DNA of 64,000 bases from assembly GCA_004014935.1 (NCBI GenBank), contig CP025325.1, forward strand, positions 2,356,001 to 2,420,000, read 5' to 3'. Shown in pieces: positions 57,913 through 64,000 of this stretch. Origin of the DNA: Saccharomycopsis malanga (Eukaryota; Ascomycota; Saccharomycetes; Ascoideales; Saccharomycopsidaceae). Numbering within the stretch: position 1 is the first letter of the stretch; the number at the start of each line of letters is the position of its first letter. A program made the position numbers and the translations under genes. The notes beneath the pieces are model-generated. The model saw nothing but the letters and a program-made list of their open reading frames with translations. It was not told where the DNA came from and did not search any database.

Positions 57913-58439
57913 ATGACTGACTGGAGAAGAATTGATATTGATGCTTTGGAGCCAGGCAACAGATTGACTGCCCAAGATCTAATTCCGCAAGTAGAACCAG
58001 TGTCGTATGAAGATATTACTCTTATCAATCAACAAGTGAAACAGTTAGTGGCTAAAGGTGAGCATTACGATGCTTTGGCTTATAGTTTGAGCTGTCCGCC
58101 ATATGGGGGCGATGAGCAAACAAAGGTAAGTCTATAATGAAATAAATATAATATTAGCTATTAGTTTTGAGAAGAAATACTAACTAAATATATCAGGGCC
58201 TCCATACTTTCACTATTTTCGACGTTCTAAAATCTACCAAACAATCCGAGATCGCTCAAATTGTTACTGAGCTATCACAGGAAGAACAGGATGTTTTGAT
58301 CAAATACTTGTACAAATTAATGTCTCTTCCTCAGGGCCAACAGAGTAGCGGTACTTTGTTGGCTTGGTTCAATAAGACAATAGAAGTTGCTGGAAATGGG
58401 CCAATTGTGCGCCACTTGAATGACAGAAGAACAGTATAG
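57913..58439 (+). CDS. ARC15: Arp2/3 complex subunit ARPC5 (Arc15), two exons
   Basis: Exon 1 is 57913-58125 and exon 2 is 58197-58439. The 71-base intron starts GTAAGT, has TACTAAC at 58178-58184 and ends ATCAG. The product is 151 residues (baker's yeast 154). It begins MTDWRRIDIDALEPGNRLTA, like Arc15 MEADWRRIDIDAF, and has VLIKYLYKLMSLPQGQ, LLAWFNKTIEVAGNGPIVRH and the family end DRRTV. ARPC5 is the smallest subunit of the Arp2/3 actin-branching complex and works in endocytic actin patches. Confidence 0.95.
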
Positions 58440-58964
58440 GGCCTGTGGCGTTTATAAACTATTTATGACTAAAAATTGGTTTTATGTATTAACGTTAATT
58501 GTATGTGTTTATAAAAAAAGGCTTATTTAGCAGAACGTTATGATAACATAATGTAGTCAACTATTGTGAGGGAAGACATGGAGCGTTTGAAAGTTTGAAA
58601 ATTTTGAAATGCTTCAAGTTATATATTCTTGCACAGTAGGGAGTATGATAGAGTACAGTAGTAGAATTTTTGTATTCGAGCTAGTACTAGAGTCTGTACC
58701 AAGTAAGGTTATCGAATGCATTCTTCGTAGACGTCTTCGTAGACGTTTCTCCGCCTGTCACTAGCAAAAAGTGGCTCAATTAAACCAAGGTTCGATCTAC
58801 GGTTCAAGGAAAAAAATTATATAGCATAATTTCAGATATTTATGATTTTAAAAGGCCACAATAGGCTATTAGTAACGTCAACATGTTTGAAACATATATA
58901 TCATTTGCTATATATTGCCTACATTAAAACTAAAGGCGCTGCTCGTCTCCCTCTGGCAAACCAC
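58440..58964. other. Convergent intergenic region between ARC15 and SLD2
   Basis: AT-rich. It holds a perfect tandem duplication of CTTCGTAGACGT at 58723-58734 and 58735-58746 and a lone B-box-like GGTTCGATC at 58789 without a tRNA around it. Confidence 0.6.
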
Positions 58965-60518
58965 CTACCTTCTTCTAAATCTCCCTCTATTACCACCTCG
59001 TTTAAGTTTGTATTTCTTGAAATTGTTGCTGATATATTTTTGTCTTGCCAAACTAGTGCCATTCTTTGCATTATTCTCACTACTACGTTGCAACCTGCTA
59101 ATTAGCTCATCATTGTCACTACCAGAGTCCGATATATTTTCTATGTCACTGTTATCGCTTATACTATCATTGCCCAAGACTTTATGAACATCTTCGTCAT
59201 GGAACTGTTGGTTCTGAAGTTCCCTGATGTTTTGATCAATTTCATTAGTATCTGTAACAGCTGCTTCTTCTTGAACTCCTCTGCCTTTCATTTTTACTCT
59301 TCTGGTCTGACGTTTAGGTCTCTTTTTCATCAACCAGTAAGATGTTTTATGGTCATCCGCGTTAACTGCTGGTGCGACATCATCTTGCAATTCAGACTCA
59401 AACTCATTAGTTGATCTTCCCATGTCGCCCACGAGATCATATCTATCATCATCACCAGCTAATCCGTTCTTTATATCCTCTTTCTCAATATCCATAATCA
59501 ATTGTTGTTCTTTCAAATCCATCTCAATTTCTAGCTGCATTTTCTGATCGTCGTTCAAATCTTTTTTGATTTCTTCCACTTCGTTGAATATCTGACTTAA
59601 TGTTTTACGCTTTATACCATGACTTTTACTGCCAAATGTAATTCTATTTTCATATCTAAATACGGAAGGCGATATTAGAGAAATTTCGTTTTCCTTAGAA
59701 TCGATATTTTGCTTGCTTACAGTCTTAGGAGACTCTATTAACACAGTGGTGCCCTGGCTCAAGTACACAGGCGTATTCTCTATAAAGTTCTTAGCAGGCG
59801 AATTCTTAGCGCTTAGCGGGGTGGTAATTATTTCTTTTATCACTTTATTATGTGTGGGAGTGGAAAATTTGTCCAAATTATGTTTGGTTTCCATTGTCGG
59901 CCTTACAAATTCACTTCTTTTTCTATTAAAGATATTAGGCTTTTTCGATGGCAGGTTTTTGATGTCATCTATAGCATCTTCGTTGTCGCTCATCACCTCA
60001 CTGAAGTCCAATTTGCGCTTAATTGAGGGCGTAATCACTATACTATTATGCGTAGGAGAATCATCTATATCCTTTGTAGGGGTCTGCACAGGCGTTTTAC
60101 TGATTTCAAATATGCCTAGTATCCGGCCATTGAGTTGCGGAGTAGGCCCTACATCAATTATTTGCTTACTTGGAGAAGGCTGTTCAAACATTTGCAACCT
60201 GTTAGGCGAACTCTTTGGTGGAGTTTGCAAGACAAGATCTGGCTTGCAGAGTATTGAATTATTCTTTGAATGTTTATGACTGCTCTGATGACTACCATGA
60301 TGAACACCATGATAGTGAAGATTTCGAGTCTCAATTGAGTGATTTTCGTGCTCTTTTGTCTTGCTATCACCATATTTCAACTTCTTATACTCTCTATACT
60401 TGGCTTCAATATCAGGCTCTTTCTTTATGTCCGCTTTACATGGTTTTCGCTGGTGGCTTTTGTAAAATTTGTTCTCCCAGCTTTTCAAAACTCGTTTCAA
60501 TGTCTCCACCGAGGACAT
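58965..60518 (-). CDS. SLD2: DNA replication initiation protein Sld2 (Drc1)
   Basis: A 517-residue Sld2 homolog. The N-terminus (about 1-50) has the family Sld3/Dpb11-side motif: LKRVLKSWENKFYKSHQRKP followed by DIKKEPDIEAKYREYKKLK. At about 120-135 is VGPTPQLNGRILGIFEI, a strongly kept block. The middle is full of SP and TP sites (TPPKSSP, PSPSK, TPTKD, TPSIK, TPTHN, TTPLS, SPAKN), as expected for a protein whose Cdk phosphorylation creates the Dpb11 binding site. The C-terminus is very basic (FKKYKLKRGGNRGRFRRR), which fits its known single-stranded DNA and RecQ4-like binding. It links Cdk activity to origin firing. It is divergent from ATP25 with MCB boxes between. Confidence 0.9.
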   Translation of the reverse strand: MSSVETLKRVLKSWENKFYKSHQRKPCKADIKKEPDIEAKYREYKKLKYGDSKTKEHENHSIETRNLHYHGVHHGSHQSSHKHSKNNSILCKPDLVLQTPPKSSPNRLQMFEQPSPSKQIIDVGPTPQLNGRILGIFEISKTPVQTPTKDIDDSPTHNSIVITPSIKRKLDFSEVMSDNEDAIDDIKNLPSKKPNIFNRKRSEFVRPTMETKHNLDKFSTPTHNKVIKEIITTPLSAKNSPAKNFIENTPVYLSQGTTVLIESPKTVSKQNIDSKENEISLISPSVFRYENRITFGSKSHGIKRKTLSQIFNEVEEIKKDLNDDQKMQLEIEMDLKEQQLIMDIEKEDIKNGLAGDDDRYDLVGDMGRSTNEFESELQDDVAPAVNADDHKTSYWLMKKRPKRQTRRVKMKGRGVQEEAAVTDTNEIDQNIRELQNQQFHDEDVHKVLGNDSISDNSDIENISDSGSDNDELISRLQRSSENNAKNGTSLARQKYISNNFKKYKLKRGGNRGRFRRR

Positions 60519-60614
60519 GCTGATTGAAATGTGTCACTTACCTATACTTCTAACTCATTATCAATTATTGTTATAATATATATGGTGGCTCGCCTGGCCC
60601 ATACCTTAAATATT

Positions 60615-60626
60615 ACGCGTCGCGTC
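60615..60626. promoter_or_regulatory. Double MCB element between SLD2 and ATP25
   Basis: ACGCGTCGCGTC holds a perfect ACGCGT followed at once by a second CGCGT, 97 bases before the SLD2 ATG. SLD2 is the natural G1/S target; ATP25 starts 160 bases to the other side. Confidence 0.5.
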
Positions 60627-60774
60627 ATGAAAAAATGCATTACCCGCATATGAAAAATAAATGCCCACCGGGTGATAGAGATGAATTTTTCTTAGGATGA
60701 TTGAAGTCATCGCACTTAAACATAATGAGCTCAAAATATCTTTTAAAAGGTATAAAGCACAACGGGTACCAACT

Positions 60775-62925
60775 ATGTTGAGAAACAGTTTAGCAAAAAG
60801 AGTTGTTAGAAACCCACGTGTGTTGGCTATCTCGTCTTTTCAAAGAGGGCCGCAAAGATGTTTTTCAGAGAAACATATAGACAATATTCAGCCAACTTTT
60901 GAGAATAAAGAAAGTAATGATCTTAATAGTCAAAAGGTATCCTTTGGGAAGCAGGATAGTGCATACGTGACTATTAAGAGAGAAAAACTCGAAAGTGCTG
61001 TTAATGAGGAGGATCTGTTGATTGAAACTGAAAGAGCTGATGAAAAAGTGACATTTGAAGTTGAAGAAAACGCAGTTGAAAAACAAGTCGAGGAAGACAT
61101 TCCTTGGTATATGCGTGACTATAACGAAGCAACCAGTATGTTTCCAACAATAGGCAAATTTGAAATGCCGGAAATGCCTGTTAACTCGCCTGCTAGTTTG
61201 GAGCAGATGGTTAAGCACATGGGAAACAAACTCAGTTTGGATAACATAATAATAATGGACATGACATGTCTTGAACCTAATGACAAAAGAGCTGCATCTG
61301 ATTTTGCTAGGTATATGGTGATATGTTCTGGTAAATCCAACAAGCATGTCATGAAGGCTAGTGTTCTATTGTACAAATATTTCAAGAAAGAACATGGTAC
61401 AATTCCTAATATTGAAGGGCTCAACAAGGAAACAGCCAAAATGTCTAGCAAACGGTTGAAAAAAAGTATAAGAAAAGAGGGACAGTCTAATGTGAATGGC
61501 TATTATGGAGATGCTGCATCGGTGCCAAACTCCTGGATTATGATAGACAGTAAAGTAGACGACATCTTTGTTCACATTTTAACACCAGAAAGAAGGGAAG
61601 AGCTCAATTTGGAGTACCTCTGGGCCCCTAAGAAGGATAAATACAAATTTAAAAGAGCTCCAAAAACAGATGCTGAATATAATGATGATATCTTTTCTGG
61701 TATAAGGTACTATCATACCTTGAATCGTCGCTTTTCTGAAAATCAAATTCAGAAACAAATACAGCAGCTTAGTCACAAAATGAAAATGTCAAGCCTAGAG
61801 GCAACAGAAAACCACCCAGATATCATACCGCAAATCATCAACAACAATACTTTCCAGAAGCTATCAGACCAAGAAGTTTTGAAGTTGTTCAATCGTTCCT
61901 CACCTATGACCAATCCTTTCTCGTTAGAAAACATAGAAGGATTTGAGACTTTAGAAGGCCAGAAAGTTGCTAAAGATTTGGCTTCATCCATAACCATTAC
62001 GAGTGGCGATGACCAGCTCCTGGCAATGTATTCCTTTTACGACCGTTTGTTTCAGCTTGATAGAAACTTGGTCTCGCCTGTCTGTTTGAGCGAAATTATT
62101 TTCAAGAAGTTACAGCCTCTCAAAATGAGTGACATTCTCCTTCTTACAGAAAGTTTCGCAACTAAGAAGATCACTGAGAATGATTTTTCTGACGCTTTAT
62201 CAGAATATTTGAGCATAATCAATGATTTGTTCAAAAAGTATTCTCTTCAAGGTAATATTTTGGATTTGACTAATCCCGAAACCCAAGATGTATTTTTGAA
62301 CGTGTCAAGGGCTTTGATTCCGAAAACCGCTGGTTTGAATCTTGATTTTGTCAACAGCGAATTGCTTAGACTCCCGGGGCAAACCAGTGAATTTACAAGC
62401 GTTACAGAAAGTGCAAAACCGATATATATAAGCTCAAAGTATTTTCAGTTACTTGAGGTTATCTGGACTAATACTGAGCAAACTTATGCTTGTATAAAGA
62501 ATGACTCAATATTGTTTGATAGCTTTCTTGCCTTTAAAAATGAAATGGTTCTTAATACTATGGTGTTTTTTGCTCGTTATGGGTACTGGGATGATTTTTG
62601 GAAACTTTGGAAAAACAAAAAATTCACTTGGTCTCCAAACAAAGATGGACAACAAGTAAATAATTCTGAAAAAAACACACTGTTTTATTTTATAGACACC
62701 AGACCGTGGGCCGCATTCTTGACATTGTGCCGCTTGACAAACAATGAGAGTGTAATAGAACATGCTCTCAGATATTGGACCTCGTACTATGAGAGAAATA
62801 ATTTGGAGACCGATGAAGTCATCTATAATGCCGTAGAAAAGTTGTTGCGCGCTTCTGATCCAAATTCCAAGAGATACCCCTTGACCAGAGCTAGGTTGAG
62901 CAACTTGGCTGGGTCTAAAGCATGA
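60775..62925 (+). CDS. ATP25: Mitochondrial Atp25 (RsfS domain plus Oli1 mRNA factor)
   Basis: The frame is open from 60697, but the ATG at 60775 gives the natural mitochondrial presequence MLRNSLAKRVVRNPRVLAIS and a 716-residue product. The RsfS/DUF143-like domain is at about 141-294: LSLDNIIIMDMTCLEPNDKR, FARYMVICSGKSNKHVMKA, NSWIMIDSKVDDIFVHILT and ELNLEYLW. The C-terminal half is the M domain (IFSGIRYYHTLNRRFSENQI). In baker's yeast Atp25 is cut in two: the N-terminal part binds the mitoribosome as a silencing-factor homolog and the C-terminal part stabilises OLI1 (ATP9) mRNA. Length fits the family (612 in baker's yeast, longer elsewhere). Confidence 0.9.
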   Translation: MLRNSLAKRVVRNPRVLAISSFQRGPQRCFSEKHIDNIQPTFENKESNDLNSQKVSFGKQDSAYVTIKREKLESAVNEEDLLIETERADEKVTFEVEENAVEKQVEEDIPWYMRDYNEATSMFPTIGKFEMPEMPVNSPASLEQMVKHMGNKLSLDNIIIMDMTCLEPNDKRAASDFARYMVICSGKSNKHVMKASVLLYKYFKKEHGTIPNIEGLNKETAKMSSKRLKKSIRKEGQSNVNGYYGDAASVPNSWIMIDSKVDDIFVHILTPERREELNLEYLWAPKKDKYKFKRAPKTDAEYNDDIFSGIRYYHTLNRRFSENQIQKQIQQLSHKMKMSSLEATENHPDIIPQIINNNTFQKLSDQEVLKLFNRSSPMTNPFSLENIEGFETLEGQKVAKDLASSITITSGDDQLLAMYSFYDRLFQLDRNLVSPVCLSEIIFKKLQPLKMSDILLLTESFATKKITENDFSDALSEYLSIINDLFKKYSLQGNILDLTNPETQDVFLNVSRALIPKTAGLNLDFVNSELLRLPGQTSEFTSVTESAKPIYISSKYFQLLEVIWTNTEQTYACIKNDSILFDSFLAFKNEMVLNTMVFFARYGYWDDFWKLWKNKKFTWSPNKDGQQVNNSEKNTLFYFIDTRPWAAFLTLCRLTNNESVIEHALRYWTSYYERNNLETDEVIYNAVEKLLRASDPNSKRYPLTRARLSNLAGSKA

Positions 62926-63536
62926 ATATCATATTGATAAACTATATCTTTTATTATCCAACCTGTATATACTTCACTACACGAACTGTGCATAGTGTAT
63001 TATCATGTAATAAATCATACCATGTATTATGTAGTATCCATAACACAGCAATTTAGACCTCGAATATCTGCAAACTTTTGAGAAACCAAAACATTTAAAC
63101 ATTCCCAATGTCTAGGTTATAGTTGAATTAGAGTGCCATATTTGTAGCTTTAGTGAAGAACTCTGACATTCTTGTGCTATTTGATCATTAGACACATTAA
63201 ATCTATAACTCTTGTACTTAGTGATTACGTAGTTAGCATTCACTTTATTTTGATCACTGTTTATTGGGTACACTAGCTGCTTGGTCTCAGTCGACTTATA
63301 ATCACTTCACCATATAGTTGACCTGAAATATACCTCTGTTATGTCGTCTGCAACATACGGCAGAGGCATGCATAGAAATGCTGGAATATGCAGTTACGCG
63401 CAGGAAAACGTGAGAAAAATTTAAAAATTTTTTGTAGCGAAGACCTTCGGAGGCGTATATAATTATTAATCCAACAGATCTTGTTATTGTCTAGTATAGA
63501 CTAACATCATTGTGCTATAGGGACGCCTTCGATACG
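62926..63536. other. Intergenic region between ATP25 and RET1
   Basis: AT-rich, with GAAGACCTTCGGAGG at 63438-63452 just before a TATATAA box at 63456, probably the RET1 promoter. No gene or repeat seen. Confidence 0.55.
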
Positions 63537-64000
63537 ATGGTTAGTTCATTGAATAAGTCACTGGCTGAAGGCTATCGCCATTCTGAGCCGGATGAAGCAT
63601 TTAATGATCTTTTGAAACCAGTGTATAAAGGTAAACAATTGACGGATAAAATTGATACCGCAGAAGATAAATGGAATCTTTTACCAGCGTTCCTCAAGGT
63701 CAAAGGTTTAGTGAAACAACATTTGGATTCGTTCAACTATTTTGTTGATAGAGATTTGAAGAAGATTATCAAGGCCAATGAATTAATTCTTTCGGATATT
63801 GTTCCTGATTTCTATTTGAAATATACAGATATTAGAGTGGGATATAAGAGCAATGCACAGCCTGGCTCACCGATAGAGGTACCTTTAGCTCCCCACGAGT
63901 GTCGGTTGAGAGACATAACGTACTCTGCTCCAATATATGTGGATGTCGAGTACACTAGAGGAAGAAAGATTATCATGCATCGCGATTTGGAGATCGGAAG
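63537..64000 (+). CDS. RET1: RNA polymerase III second-largest subunit (partial, cut by right edge)
   Basis: An ATG at 63537 opens a frame that runs to the right edge, 154 codons. The start MVSSLNKSLAEGYRHSEPDE is followed by WNLLPAFLKVKGLVKQHLDS, FNYFVDRDLKKIIKANE, YLKYTDIRVG, LAPHECRLRDITYSAPIYVD and EYTRGRK, the protrusion region of Rpc128/Ret1. The IKANE spacing and the SDIVPDFYLKY block mark it as Pol III rather than Rpb2 or Rpa135. It forms the catalytic cleft with Rpc160 and makes tRNA, 5S and U6 RNA. Confidence 0.95.
   Translation, partial: MVSSLNKSLAEGYRHSEPDEAFNDLLKPVYKGKQLTDKIDTAEDKWNLLPAFLKVKGLVKQHLDSFNYFVDRDLKKIIKANELILSDIVPDFYLKYTDIRVGYKSNAQPGSPIEVPLAPHECRLRDITYSAPIYVDVEYTRGRKIIMHRDLEIG

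Noticed and set aside
57735-57920. A 61-codon protein before ARC15
   Set aside because: It overlaps the ARC15 start in another frame and has no family likeness; at most a leader frame.
58789-58797. A tRNA gene suggested by GGTTCGATC
   Set aside because: No A box at the right distance and no stems.

Overview
This window comes from the nuclear genome of a budding yeast (Saccharomycotina). It is AT-rich and gene-dense. There are 25 supported or plausible protein genes on both strands, almost all of them housekeeping genes of yeast type. Nine introns in eight genes can be read directly: GTATGT or GTAAGT-like donors, and a TACTAAC-like branch site only about 6 to 18 bases before the acceptor. A CTG codon falls on the conserved Leu of the PMS1 YGLES motif, so CTG is probably read as Leu, which argues against the CTG-Ser clade. 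An ELL-type elongation factor, a probable complex I accessory subunit and the intron number argue against Saccharomycetaceae. I cannot name the species.

Layout, left to right. A TRP-type vacuolar channel gene cut by the left edge (minus), then RPS14 with a 498-base intron, malate synthase MLS1 without a peroxisomal SKL end, a VAN1/ANP1 mannosyltransferase, TSC11 (TORC2), mismatch-repair PMS1, and forkhead factor FKH2 (minus). Next come an orphan gene with a PD-(D/E)XK-nuclease-like core, an ELL-like factor (minus), BER1, a small probable mitochondrial protein, a second TRP channel, and NST1 with a 34-glutamine tract. The last third holds RHO2, a MER1-like KH splicing factor that itself contains an intron, ribosome-associated Hsp70 SSB, CMR2 (minus), histone chaperone RTT106 (minus), a complex I-like subunit (minus), a PAP2 lipid phosphatase, ARC15, SLD2 (minus), ATP25, and the start of RET1 (Pol III second subunit), cut by the right edge.

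The most unusual content is between the genes. Five intergenic pieces (about 4354-4400, 10089-10415, 14817-15000, 39643-39952, 47692-47841) are copies of one dispersed repeat, in both orientations. The longest has perfect Pol III A and B boxes in a decayed tRNA-like head, a body of about 200 bases, and a fixed end followed by a TTAT-rich tail. Two 5'-truncated copies have direct flanking repeats of 15 bases (perfect) and 14 bases (two differences). This is the make-up of a tRNA-derived SINE moved by a LINE, which is unexpected in a budding yeast and is my main discovery candidate.

Other items for a second look: a GC-rich, hairpin-rich block at 30862-31058 that could be a structured RNA; a CGG-palindrome motif shared by two distant sites; and G1/S promoter elements (MCB or SCB) before PMS1, RTT106 and SLD2, which fits the DNA-replication and repair jobs of those genes.
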